From Paenibacillus terricola (lineage in GTDB: Bacteria; Bacillota; Bacilli; Paenibacillales; Paenibacillaceae), in contig NZ_JACXZA010000002.1 of the NCBI RefSeq assembly GCF_014779765.1, forward strand, positions 620,001 to 684,000: DNA of 64,000 bases, in the 5' to 3' direction. Below the pieces are notes generated by a model. It was not told where the DNA came from and ran no database searches. It saw only the letters and a program-made list of their open reading frames with translations. The translations under genes and the position numbers were made by a program. Positions 38,201 to 45,143 of the stretch are shown piece after piece. How positions within the stretch are numbered: position 1 is the stretch's first letter; each line of letters opens with the position of its first letter.

Positions 38201-38872
38201 TTAGCTGAATTTATATCTGGGCAACACGCTCAAACCGGGCTGCAAGTTCAATTGGAAACGGTAAACTTCCCCCGCAGCTATTTTAGCGGATCCAAACCGG
38301 CTTCTGCTCAGACTGTGCTTAATTACGAATGCAAAGGGGACTTGCTGGCGCTCTTAACGGAAACGGCTCAGAAAGCAGCGTTACAAGAGGACGTGATCCT
38401 GTTGGCCGCTTATGTATATTTGCTGGCCGATGTTTCCAGGCAGTCCCATATTCATCTTCAATATGTGCATGCTGAGGCCAACCGACTGCAGCAATTGTCG
38501 GTTCCAATGGCGGGAGTGGACAACATGGATTCACTGATTCAAACGATCCTTGCCGGGCTTGATGAAATGAAAGCGGCCGATCAATTGTACCCGGTTTCTC
38601 ACATGTTGAGTTTGAAAAAATCGGAGCTGGATGCAGCCCCTATGTTCGGTGTCGGAGAGTATGCGGCTATTTCGACAGATGTCATCAATGCCAGCGATAT
38701 GATGATCGTGATTTCCCCTGGCCGGGATTCCTATTCCTTTACTCTCCAATTTAATGCGAAGCGGTTTGCTTACGATAAAATGAAAGAATTATTTGAACGA
38801 TATGTTAAATTAGTTCGGCTTATTCTGAAGGATATGGAGAAATCGCTCAAAGGGGGGAGAGCCGATGTTTAA
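29297..38872 (+). CDS. NRPS 3: halfC-A(Thr)-T-C-A(Cys-like)-T-C-A(Leu)-T-halfC
   Basis: About 3191 residues from ATG 29297 (AGGAGAG 6 nt upstream; ATG 29291 is too close to it). Residues 1-245 resemble only the C-terminal lobe of a condensation domain. Adenylation 1 (AMP loop near 418) reads D-F-W-N-I-G-M-V-H, the threonine code. Adenylation 2 (near 1496) reads D-L-Y-D-F-S-L-V-W, closest to cysteine, with GGATEA replacing GPTE as in Cys domains. Adenylation 3 (near 2549) reads D-G-A-F-T-G-E-V-V, a leucine code. Carriers sit at Ser ~812, ~1894 and ~2939. Condensation domains are at ~1022 (HHAILDGWS) and ~2081 (HHIISDG); neither is a cyclization type. Residues 2980-3191 are a second lone C-lobe homologous to the tail of NRPS 1. 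The stop overlaps the next start by 8 nt. It should add Thr, a Cys-like residue and Leu. Confidence 0.92.
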   Translation: MNRPSIQGMSINQVDMESAKKYWLQQLQGNPFPATFPYDKTVSRSQSRVINERSYELPSNLASRLLQMSNHTDFGLYLLLLSGLSIVLHEYTACSDMLIGMPLVLPELPPTSPDSVLLPLKVTIEEESLTFRQLLTETKRSFLEANEYGFYPIPSILELTALRTASSAAPLCNTACLFEGIHPASAIEETETDTCFVFRKQEDTLEMKISFDERLYREQTIDAIARHLFLYLQGASQYPDVPLVWIDMADPAEKQKLISEFNDTQAQYASDRTLHSIFEEQVRSHPDRVAVTFEHEYFTYDELNKKANQLARELRDKGVKPDERVGLLTDRSLDMVVGLLAILKAGGAYVPLDPAYPSERVQYMLSDSSVRYVVTQAHYTDSSLLEGFETIDMRQLPMHSDENLTGMNQSSDLAYIIYTSGTTGRPKGVMIEHRHVVRLLLNDRQLFDFSEADVWTMFHSYCFDFSVWEMYGALLFGGKLVIVSKEAAKDTQQFLELLVRERVTVLNQTPSAFSNLIHMDSALNHAGLSLRYVIFGGEMLKPAMLKPWKAKYPQTKLINMYGITETTVHVTYKEIGEAEINSNTSNIGKPIPTLSCYILDQHSRVVPQGMAGELFVGGEGVARGYINNERLTRERFIQSPFDSTQRLYRSGDLVRWNENRELEYLGRIDHQVKVRGYRIELGEIESKLMQVEAVRECIVIARQDEDNDTALIGYFVAERKLDEAKIRQQLLQQLPDFMVPAYLVQMESMPLTSNGKIDRKALPEPLLSARAQNSYTAPSTEMEMKIADMWAAVLRQDQVGIHDNFFAIGGDSIKVIRLISRINEDFHISMLAADFYKRPTIAELAAWLSSEHSKRQDSREEGLELLQAVQQRIGLEALEQPLPEDTEDYYPLSGIQQSMVFYSKLKPSEPIYHDQFYYLLQFLEFDWTVFCKALAQLSERHPILRTTLLLDRYSEPIQVVHRNVLPALELKDVSGLSQAVQEQSIQDYMQMDLQTKFLVSGELLWRLGVFRLSDCDVCIILSFHHAILDGWSVATFNKELVEIYESLLSGRNEHLTPLKASYKDYVAQQLFHKYSDGSRLFWQQYLDGYTRSKLPFNLTGKQIRREPSVVIYRKQLESGLLRSLEKTVSETGYSIKELCFSAYLYMMHIVTTEKDLVTGIVTHNRPSIEDGDAMLGCFLNTLPFRIALDYDVTGEQLLEKVRSHLQAIFTNEMQLVDISQQIGEGNHYSINPLFDTLYNYTEFHVLEAVDSQSTIRGSDRKIKLESSEMTNTLFDLEVSRTRQHVNIQIKYSTHYIYEEEIATAYELYVRILEHIVCDPTRMLKEVPLLNEAEHKRIVYDFNATQAKYSHTQTLHQLFEDQARKQKDQTAIIVDDAEMSYGALNAKANQVARMLVAHGVKSGDHVALIADRGFQMIIGMLGILKAGAAYIPIDPEYPLNRKAYIAQHAEITAVLADGDYGLDVANCLSLDPEKYACYPEENLNIVKDATDLAYIIYTSGSTGVPKGVMIEHHSAVNLIQWVNKRFAVGTQDTLLFITSMCFDLSVYDVFGMLACGGKIVIARKEQVLNHTELIRLLQTKNITFWDSVPLTMNHLVNMLGEESPAYKQLDLRLVFLSGDWIPVTLPDKIKFYFPRAEVISLGGATEATVWSNYYPITEVQAMQSSIPYGKPLDNNYFYILDQHLNPVPCGVAGELYIGGVGVASGYMNDADKTAKAFVKNVFLEDPRERMYKTGDLGRLLPTGQMEFLGRIDHQVKIRGFRVELGEIESQLFKMEQIREAVVVDKKDADGSLYLCGYVVFHQPMSTLEIREALSDKLPGYMVPSVFMVLDRLPLNANGKIDRKALPEPDKDFAMEDSYVAPSHPIEEQLVQIWQSVLEKERIGIHDHFFELGGHSLKAMVLISRIHKEFGIEIPVQEVFQQPTIEALARYIQEAAGNHYEAIPVAEFREAYPLSAAQRRMFILNQMGENGLHYNSPAAFVVEGNLDADRLEESLQYLVNRHEILRTSFHLKDGRPVQHIQESVACKVEHYAFDEQQELSADDALESVIRQFIRPFDLHNAPLLRVGLATGTQGRQVLLFDMHHIISDGTTMGILTREFIDCYEGEALPELRIQYKDYAVWQQEFFQSEALKQQETYWLQALGDIPVLNMPTDYPRPAMQSFEGDRIHFMADSQLTEGLQRIAAQTGSTLYMVLLAAYHVLLMKYTGQQEIVVGSPIAGRAHADLENMLGVFINTLALRHVSDPEQTFTEFVGQVKENALQAYANQEYPFEWLVDKLALRKDTSRNPLFDTMFVLQNTNQVQKGIKGLTFTPYEYDHKAAKLDLSLEAMEEADGIRFNLEYATKLFKQESMARFAGHWIQVLQSIVADPTVRLGEIEIITEQEKDQIVSDFNRTQTDYPQHKTIHRMFEEQVEKTPDGIAVVFGDSQLTYRELNQRANQLARRLQGRGVTTDTVVGVMTERSLEMIVSLLAVLKAGGAYVPIDPSYPQERISYMLEDCGAAVVITYPAAAFKVSSSYRGQLWAYREDDLQGYSADNLEPSVQDHHLAYVIYTSGTTGQPKGVMVEHGGIANTINWHKDEYALDESDRVLQLFSFAFDGFVASFFMSIVSGSQVILLKEAESRDPYAIRQAIVEQGVTYFFTVPSLYGALLENLSAEDMQSLRKVTLGGEAIPESLIRRSKRLKADLELINEYGPTENSVVATFIRNLEEGGKVTIGRPIANVQAYIVNGKLGLQPIGVPGELCVSGTGLARGYLNRPELTAEKFVDNPFATGSRMYRTGDLARWLSDGTIEYMGRIDHQVKIRGYRIELGEIEYALRQNPQIEEAVVLAKEERGLSYLCAYIAGSESITVTQLRQELQAKLPKYMIPSHFVLLDRMPVTSNGKIDRFELLQHESVMDMGVSYTAPESELENLLTDIWSEVLQVSKENIGVHYNFFDLGGNSLLLIQAHARLQKHYAIPITDLFTYSTIRSLAEFISGQHAQTGLQVQLETVNFPRSYFSGSKPASAQTVLNYECKGDLLALLTETAQKAALQEDVILLAAYVYLLADVSRQSHIHLQYVHAEANRLQQLSVPMAGVDNMDSLIQTILAGLDEMKAADQLYPVSHMLSLKKSELDAAPMFGVGEYAAISTDVINASDMMIVISPGRDSYSFTLQFNAKRFAYDKMKELFERYVKLVRLILKDMEKSLKGGRADV

Positions 38873-41800
38873 ATCGTTTTTGGAAGATGAGTCCGTCGAA
38901 AGTAATGAAGAAAACATAACGATTGCGGAAGTCTCGTATGATGAAATTGCCATTATCGGTATGTCGGGAAAGTTTCCAATGGCAGACGATCTAACGCAGT
39001 TCTGGGAAAATACGCTAAACGGAATGGATGGAATTGGACATTTTCCGCAGCAAAGAAAAAAAGATATCGATCAGTACTTGAACTATATCAACCAAAACTC
39101 GGATCGAGCACGTTATCATGAGATGGGTTTTTTAGAGGAAGTAGATAAATTTGATTATCATTATTTCCGGCTTTCCCCCAAGGAAGCCGGAGTCATCGAT
39201 CCTCACCAACGCCTGTTTCTGGAGATCGCCTGTTCCGCCTTGGAAGACGCGGGGTATGGAGGAGAGCAGCTAAACGGAAGCAGAACGGGTGTCTATGTGG
39301 GGCACACGGCACCTGTTTCCGATCCTCATACCTATCTGAGAATGGTAAGCGAACTGGATCAGGCATCATTAACCGTGGCGCTTCCCGGCAATATGCCGTC
39401 TCTTATTGCAACGCGGCTATCGTATCTATTAAATCTCAGAGGCCCCAGCATGGTCATCGATACGACTTGTTCCTCTTCTTTGGTCGCTTTGCATATGGCT
39501 TGCGAGGCGCTTCGAAATGGCAAATGCGATCAAGCTGTTGTCGGCAGTGTGAAGCTGAATCTGGTTCCGTTGAAGGTGAACGAGGGGCCTGCCTTAGGGG
39601 TTGAATCTTCTACAAGCCGGGCAAAAACATTTGATAATAGCTCCGATGGTACTGGAAGCGGGGAAGGCGTGGGAGCGGTAATGATTAAACCGCTCCACAA
39701 AGCGGTGGCGGATGGAGATCATATTTATGCGGTAATTAAAGGAAGTGACATCAACCAAGATGGCCGTTCCATTGGGATTACCGCTCCCAACGCAGCAGCC
39801 CAGGAAGACGTCATTGTACGGGCCTGGCAGGATGCCAAGGTTGATCCGGAATCGATTACGTATATAGAAGCGCATGGAACAGGCACCAAATTGGGCGATC
39901 CGATTGAAATCGACGGATTGACGAGAGCATTCAGCAAATTTACGCAGCGCAAACAGTTTTGTGCGCTTGGTGCATTGAAATCGAATATCGGTCATCTCGA
40001 TCATGCGGCAGGCTTGGCCGGTTTATTCAAAGCAGTCATGGCCCTAAAGCATCAAACGCTGCCTCCAAATCTGCATTACAGTAGGCCAAACAGGAAAATA
40101 CCGTTCGAGAATTCTCCTGTATACGTACTGGATCGGCCAGTCCCCTGGCAGCCCGACTTATTACCGCGAAGATGCGGCGTCAGTGCCTTTGGGTTAAGCG
40201 GCACAAACTGTCATGTTGTTTTGGAGGAAGCGCCCGTTGATCAATATAACCGTCTTCCGTCAAATGAACTGCAAATCTTTACGCTGTCAGCAAAAAGCGA
40301 GGCATCGTTACAAGAGTTGGTACAGCAATATAAAAAATTCGTTTGCTTGCATCCGATCCTTAATATGGATGATGTTTGCTATACAGCCAATATAGGCAGA
40401 GGGCATCACCAGTATCGCTTATCATTTGCCGTAACCGATGGCAACCACTTTCGCGAAATCATCGAAAGCCTGCATTTTCCGGATTATGCTTCAGATAAGG
40501 GAGACGTGTTTTATCAAGCCAGAGGTGCGCAAACCAAGGATAATCAGGCACTCTCTGAGGAAGTTCAATCGGTGGTTCAGCAATGGCAGGACAGCAGAGC
40601 AGACCGTTCGCCGTTCGTTGCGAGACTATGCCAGCTTTATTCCATGGGAGCAGATATTCCGTGGAAGGAGTTATATAAGAATAGCGGCAGGAAAAGAATG
40701 AGCCTGCCCACGTATCCGTTTGAAAGAAACCGTTGCTGGGTGCAGCCGGTTTATATTGCTCCGCAAATTAAATCGCCGTCTTATTATCTATACGGCATGC
40801 AATGGCGTAAATTTACACCGGACTTCAACAAGAAAAGTCCCACCCTCGGTTGTATGCTCGTCTTTACCGACGCTGCCGGCAGGGGCAAAGAGCTTGTAAC
40901 CAAATTGAAAATGAAGGGCAAAGAAGTCGTTGAAGTGGAACTAGGCGGCGAATTTAGAAAACAAGGACAATTTAAATACACTTTGGATGGCAGCATCGAA
41001 GGCTATCAGCGGTTGTTTGACGAGCTGAAGCAGAAAAAAATCGCGCAGATCATTCATTTACCGTCTTTGCATCGAGACGGAGAAGCAGCCGGTATTTCAG
41101 ATCTGAACCAGCGCTTGCATCGGGGCGTCAACAGCTTATATTACCTAGCACATGCATGGATCAACAGTCGAGGCCGTGTGCCGGTTGATTTGACGGTATT
41201 TACTCAATTCGCATACGAAGTAACCGGAACGGAACAGCAGCTGTTTCCGGAAAACGCCAGCCTATTAGGTTTTATTCAGGTGATTGGCAGGGAAAACAAT
41301 TGGATTACATGCAGAGGCATAGATGTGGATGAAACCGCCACTGCATCCGATTTGCTAAAGTTTATCGAGAATGATTGGAAAAAAATGATCACTTCATGGC
41401 GCGACGCTCAATCCTATGAGCAAATCATGGAGAAGCTTCCTTCGCTGGATCCGTCCAAACAGCCGTTAACCTACAAATCCGAAGGTGTGTACATCATTAC
41501 GGGGGGGCTAGGATACATCGGCTTGGAGGTCGCCAAACATGTAGCGGCCAAACAGCGCGTGAATCTAGCGTTGCTTCAACGAACACCGTTTCCTCTACGG
41601 GAGCAATGGGATGAAATCATAAATGAAAACACCAATGCGCAGACAGTATCAAGAATTAATAGCATCCGTGAAATAGAAAAGAATGGTTCTCTGGTGCAAT
41701 GCTTCAGCGTTGATGTGACGGATGAAGCATCACTAGGAGAAAGGCTGTCTGCCTTACGAGCGGAATTTGGTCAAATCAATGGTATTATTCACGGTGCAGG

Positions 41801-42692
41801 GCATGGAGTCGGCAAAGAAAGCAGCAAGATATCCGATCCGATCGAAGAGTCCGAGTTTGTTCAAACAATAGATTCCAAGATGCACGGTGCCTGGCTGCTG
41901 CACCATTTGACCAAAGTGGACAATCTCGATTTTGTCCTCTTATTCTCCTCCGCGATGACCTTGGTAGGTGGCAGCGGAGCTGGGGCGTATACGGCAGGCA
42001 ATGCCTATTTGGATACATTCTCCGCTTATGCAAGCAGGAATGGACAACGGACGCTGACTGTAAATTGGCCGACATGGGAGAATAGCTTTCAACAGACAGC
42101 GACAGAGCATCATTTTTCGGAAACCGATAGGAAAGATTATGAGAAATATCAACTCTTCCGCATCTTGTCAGCCCCTGATGCCATGGAAGCTTTTGCAAAC
42201 CTGAATGCTGTGGAAGCATCACGAGTTATTGTCGGCCAATTAAATTATGAGAACGATTTTCTCGGGTATGAGGATCACTTTTGCTTCACGTTATCGGAGT
42301 CATTGCAACAAGAACGGCAAAACTACCACAATACTGATTCCGGCAGCTCTGCCGCTTCTCCCCAAACCCAAGGCAATGCGGGTGTTCCTATCACACAAGT
42401 CTACCAAGAATATATGATGACGCAGCACCTTATCAAGATTACGGGCAAGCCTGAAGGAGATTCCTATACCGAAATGGAGAACCAATTGGCACAGCTTTTG
42501 GGAAATGTCCTTGGTTTTCCGGAGATTAACGTGGATGATGATTTTTTTGAATTAGGCGGACATTCCATCATGGCAATCAGAATCGAGATGGAAATCGAAA
42601 AAACAACAGGGGTATCCGTAAAAGGGATTTTATTCAAATATCCGACCATTCGTCTGTTGGTTTCTCATTTGGAAAGCCTGCTGGGAACATAG
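38865..42692 (+). CDS. PKS 4: KS-KR-T, trans-AT type, last module
   Basis: 1275 residues. The start at 38865 lies inside the end of NRPS 3, behind AAAGGGGGGAG. Ketosynthase 20-450 has Cys ~202 (DTTCSSS), His ~337 (EAHGTGT) and KSNIGH. The linker ends LPTYPFERNRCW, the usual AT-docking edge in trans-AT systems. The ketoreductase has the NADPH loop ITGGLGYIG near 879 and the catalytic Ser/Tyr segment LLFSSAMTLVGGSGAGAYTAG near 1025-1045. The carrier Ser is ~1234 (LGGHSIMA). There is no AT, dehydratase or thioesterase. Extension of leucine from NRPS 3 with malonate plus ketoreduction would yield a 4-amino-3-hydroxy-6-methylheptanoyl (statine) unit. The final carrier has no release domain attached, so release must occur in trans. 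Confidence 0.92.
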   Translation: MFKSFLEDESVESNEENITIAEVSYDEIAIIGMSGKFPMADDLTQFWENTLNGMDGIGHFPQQRKKDIDQYLNYINQNSDRARYHEMGFLEEVDKFDYHYFRLSPKEAGVIDPHQRLFLEIACSALEDAGYGGEQLNGSRTGVYVGHTAPVSDPHTYLRMVSELDQASLTVALPGNMPSLIATRLSYLLNLRGPSMVIDTTCSSSLVALHMACEALRNGKCDQAVVGSVKLNLVPLKVNEGPALGVESSTSRAKTFDNSSDGTGSGEGVGAVMIKPLHKAVADGDHIYAVIKGSDINQDGRSIGITAPNAAAQEDVIVRAWQDAKVDPESITYIEAHGTGTKLGDPIEIDGLTRAFSKFTQRKQFCALGALKSNIGHLDHAAGLAGLFKAVMALKHQTLPPNLHYSRPNRKIPFENSPVYVLDRPVPWQPDLLPRRCGVSAFGLSGTNCHVVLEEAPVDQYNRLPSNELQIFTLSAKSEASLQELVQQYKKFVCLHPILNMDDVCYTANIGRGHHQYRLSFAVTDGNHFREIIESLHFPDYASDKGDVFYQARGAQTKDNQALSEEVQSVVQQWQDSRADRSPFVARLCQLYSMGADIPWKELYKNSGRKRMSLPTYPFERNRCWVQPVYIAPQIKSPSYYLYGMQWRKFTPDFNKKSPTLGCMLVFTDAAGRGKELVTKLKMKGKEVVEVELGGEFRKQGQFKYTLDGSIEGYQRLFDELKQKKIAQIIHLPSLHRDGEAAGISDLNQRLHRGVNSLYYLAHAWINSRGRVPVDLTVFTQFAYEVTGTEQQLFPENASLLGFIQVIGRENNWITCRGIDVDETATASDLLKFIENDWKKMITSWRDAQSYEQIMEKLPSLDPSKQPLTYKSEGVYIITGGLGYIGLEVAKHVAAKQRVNLALLQRTPFPLREQWDEIINENTNAQTVSRINSIREIEKNGSLVQCFSVDVTDEASLGERLSALRAEFGQINGIIHGAGHGVGKESSKISDPIEESEFVQTIDSKMHGAWLLHHLTKVDNLDFVLLFSSAMTLVGGSGAGAYTAGNAYLDTFSAYASRNGQRTLTVNWPTWENSFQQTATEHHFSETDRKDYEKYQLFRILSAPDAMEAFANLNAVEASRVIVGQLNYENDFLGYEDHFCFTLSESLQQERQNYHNTDSGSSAASPQTQGNAGVPITQVYQEYMMTQHLIKITGKPEGDSYTEMENQLAQLLGNVLGFPEINVDDDFFELGGHSIMAIRIEMEIEKTTGVSVKGILFKYPTIRLLVSHLESLLGT

Positions 42693-42733
42693 TCATTGCT
42701 TCGTCTATCTATTATGTAAAAGGGAGAATTCAG

Positions 42734-43774
42734 ATGAGAAAAACAGAGTTGCCCGTGCAAATTCCACCGATTACAGGGTACCTGCACCACGGACTTATAT
42801 TAAGCATAGCCATGGCTTATGAAGAACTTATGCCTTGGTTTCACAGCAATTATATTCAATTGCGGTGTTTTCGCTATCCGGACGATTCGAGAGGTACCGA
42901 TTTTTTAAACTTTTTTACGATGAGATCTGCTTTTCATCATTTCCCCTGTTTGCCCTATTTGGAATTTCAAGAATTTAAAACCAGTTTGCTGAAGCAACAC
43001 AACATCAATCTGCACCAATATGTAATGGACTCGATTGACGAAGGTCAATATATCATCATGTATGTGGATTTATTCTATATACCCGACACCATCTATTATC
43101 AAAAAAAGCATCACACATCGGAAACGTTGATTTATGGCTACGATGAAGAAAAGCAAGTCTATTTGAATATGGATTTTAACGCGGAACATATTTTCACGTA
43201 TAAACAGATTCCGTATGCTGATCTTGAAAACAGTTATGAAAAGACGGAATTCGAGTTTTTTTGGCAGAAATATACGTTCGCGATCGAATTTACCGGATTT
43301 CCTCCCTATGAGTTAAACCTGGATTTTATCATTGAATCCTTGGAAGATTACCTCAACTCTTACAACTCGTCGCTGCGATTTACGATGGTCCGCATGCCGT
43401 GGACCTCGGAAGAATGCGCGTATGGTATGGAAATTTATGAGCTTATGGAACAATACCTACAGTTCGTTAAACTGCAACAAGCACCGCCCGATATCCGGTT
43501 CTTTCATATCCTATGGGAACACAAGAAATGCATGATGCTGCGCGCCAGCTACTTGGAGGAAGTAGGGGTTCTGGATAAAGCGCTGTCTTTTACTGAAAAG
43601 TTCAGTGATATTAATGACAAGGCTTTACATATGCGAAATTTACTATTAAGGTACCAGATGACATCCGAAGCGGATCTAATAGATTCTGCCCTGGAATTGT
43701 CCGTGCAATTGAAAGAGTCGGAGAAAGAAGCCATGGAACTTCTGCTCGCCGAATTAAAAGCGAAGCATGTGTAA
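42734..43774 (+). CDS. BtrH-like protein (butirosin biosynthesis H, N-terminal fold)
   Basis: 346 residues. The start follows AAAGGGAGAA. The first ~180 residues fit the BtrH N-terminal pattern: a PPITGYLHHGLILSIAMAYE opening, then VMDSIDEGQYIIMYVDLFYI, a segment with H-T-ETLIYGYDEEKQVYLNM, and an aromatic-rich core. A helical C-terminal half follows. In butirosin assembly BtrH transfers an acyl chain from a carrier protein to an amine. The fold resembles cysteine peptidases, but no Cys is seen at the usual spot near the N-terminus here (YLHHG), so catalysis may differ. The gene lies directly after the terminal PKS module, which has no thioesterase, so a role in product transfer or release is an attractive inference. 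Confidence 0.6.
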   Translation: MRKTELPVQIPPITGYLHHGLILSIAMAYEELMPWFHSNYIQLRCFRYPDDSRGTDFLNFFTMRSAFHHFPCLPYLEFQEFKTSLLKQHNINLHQYVMDSIDEGQYIIMYVDLFYIPDTIYYQKKHHTSETLIYGYDEEKQVYLNMDFNAEHIFTYKQIPYADLENSYEKTEFEFFWQKYTFAIEFTGFPPYELNLDFIIESLEDYLNSYNSSLRFTMVRMPWTSEECAYGMEIYELMEQYLQFVKLQQAPPDIRFFHILWEHKKCMMLRASYLEEVGVLDKALSFTEKFSDINDKALHMRNLLLRYQMTSEADLIDSALELSVQLKESEKEAMELLLAELKAKHV

Positions 43775-43810
43775 CGATTATCTTGTTTGAAAGGGGGATA
43801 TAAAACGGAT

Positions 43811-45073
43811 ATGAAAAAAACAGCGATTTTATTTCCCGGTCAAGGGTCGCAGTATGTCGGCATGGGAAAACAGATATATGACAATTTCGAGATTGCCAGA
43901 CACACATTCGAAGAAGCGAACGAGGTACTGCAATTTGATTTACAGTCGCTTTGTTTTGGCGGCGATCTGGCAGAGTTGACGAAAACGGAAATCACACAAC
44001 CGGCTATTTTAACATGCAGTGTTACCGCTTTTCGCGTGTATATGCAAGAAATCGGTTTAGCGCCTTCCTGTTTGGCGGGACATAGCTTGGGGGAAATTTC
44101 CGCACTCACTTGCGCAGGTGGGATTGCATTTGAGGATGCGGTGCAATTGGTTCATTACCGCGGCAAATGTATGCAGGATTCCGTAAAGGAAAGCATCGGC
44201 TGCATGTCCGCTGTAAGTGGAGTCAGCGCTGAAGTCATCGAAGACTATTGTCAACAGGTATCCGAGCCAGGCTCAGTAGTCAAGATATCAAATTTTAATG
44301 CAGCGGACCAGGTAGTCATATCAGGTCATATCGACGCAGTAGCTAAAGTCGAAAACATGCTGAAAGGCTTGGGCGCCATTGCGATTCGTTTAAAAGTGAG
44401 CGGCGCCTTCCACAACCCTCTGATGAAGGAAGCTTCCTTATTGTTTAACCAAGCGCTCGGCAAATATGATTATTCTCCCTTGCGTTATCCCGTGATCAGC
44501 AATGTAACCGCGAGGCCATATGAAACTGAACGGTTGATTCCGCATTATTTAACGATGCAGATCACGGAACCGGTACGATGGCAAGCGTCCATGCATTATT
44601 TGCAGCAATTAGGGGTAGAGGTCGCTATCGAAATGACCCCGAAAGCAGTGCTCACGAGATTGATGGCAACAAACGCTCCATCTATTGCTACCTATGCTTT
44701 CGATAATGAAAACGTGGAAAACGTAAAGGGCATCGTCACGCGTAAACAACCTAAAACGAACGCCATCAGCCAGTGTTTAGCTATCGCTGTAAGTACCAGG
44801 AATCAAAATTGGGATCAGGCAGAATATCGGGCAGGCGTGATTGAACCTTACCAAAAAGTACAGTCGATTCAGGATGAGCTGGACCAGACGGTCCAAGCCC
44901 CGTCAACCGAGCAAATGGCAGAGGCTTTGGATATGCTGATGTCTGTATTTAGAACAAAAAGAGTTTCTGAAGCAGAACAACATATGCGGATTCAACAACT
45001 GCTGGATCAGACGGATGCGGCGCATCCCTTTTTCGCTTTATTGACGAACCAATTAGGTGCGATTCCGCTTTAA
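43811..45073 (+). CDS. Discrete malonyl-CoA:ACP acyltransferase (trans-AT 2)
   Basis: 420 residues from ATG 43811. AAAGGGGG lies 13 nt upstream, a little far; no better start is visible. Standard FabD-like motifs are intact: GQGSQYVGMG at the N-terminus, GHSLGE nucleophile, GAFHNPLM histidine motif. The ~85-residue C-terminal extension (AVSTRNQNWDQAEYRAGVIE and onward) is homologous to that of trans-AT 1. It is the more canonical of the two and is the best candidate for the malonyl loader of both KS modules. It lies after the BtrH-like gene and 70 nt before the thioesterase. Confidence 0.9.
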   Translation: MKKTAILFPGQGSQYVGMGKQIYDNFEIARHTFEEANEVLQFDLQSLCFGGDLAELTKTEITQPAILTCSVTAFRVYMQEIGLAPSCLAGHSLGEISALTCAGGIAFEDAVQLVHYRGKCMQDSVKESIGCMSAVSGVSAEVIEDYCQQVSEPGSVVKISNFNAADQVVISGHIDAVAKVENMLKGLGAIAIRLKVSGAFHNPLMKEASLLFNQALGKYDYSPLRYPVISNVTARPYETERLIPHYLTMQITEPVRWQASMHYLQQLGVEVAIEMTPKAVLTRLMATNAPSIATYAFDNENVENVKGIVTRKQPKTNAISQCLAIAVSTRNQNWDQAEYRAGVIEPYQKVQSIQDELDQTVQAPSTEQMAEALDMLMSVFRTKRVSEAEQHMRIQQLLDQTDAAHPFFALLTNQLGAIPL

Positions 45074-45143
45074 CCAGGTTTTCCAAATTTCGAAACAGAC
45101 GTATGTGAATCCTACGAAAATAAGCGTAGCAGGAAGTGAAACA

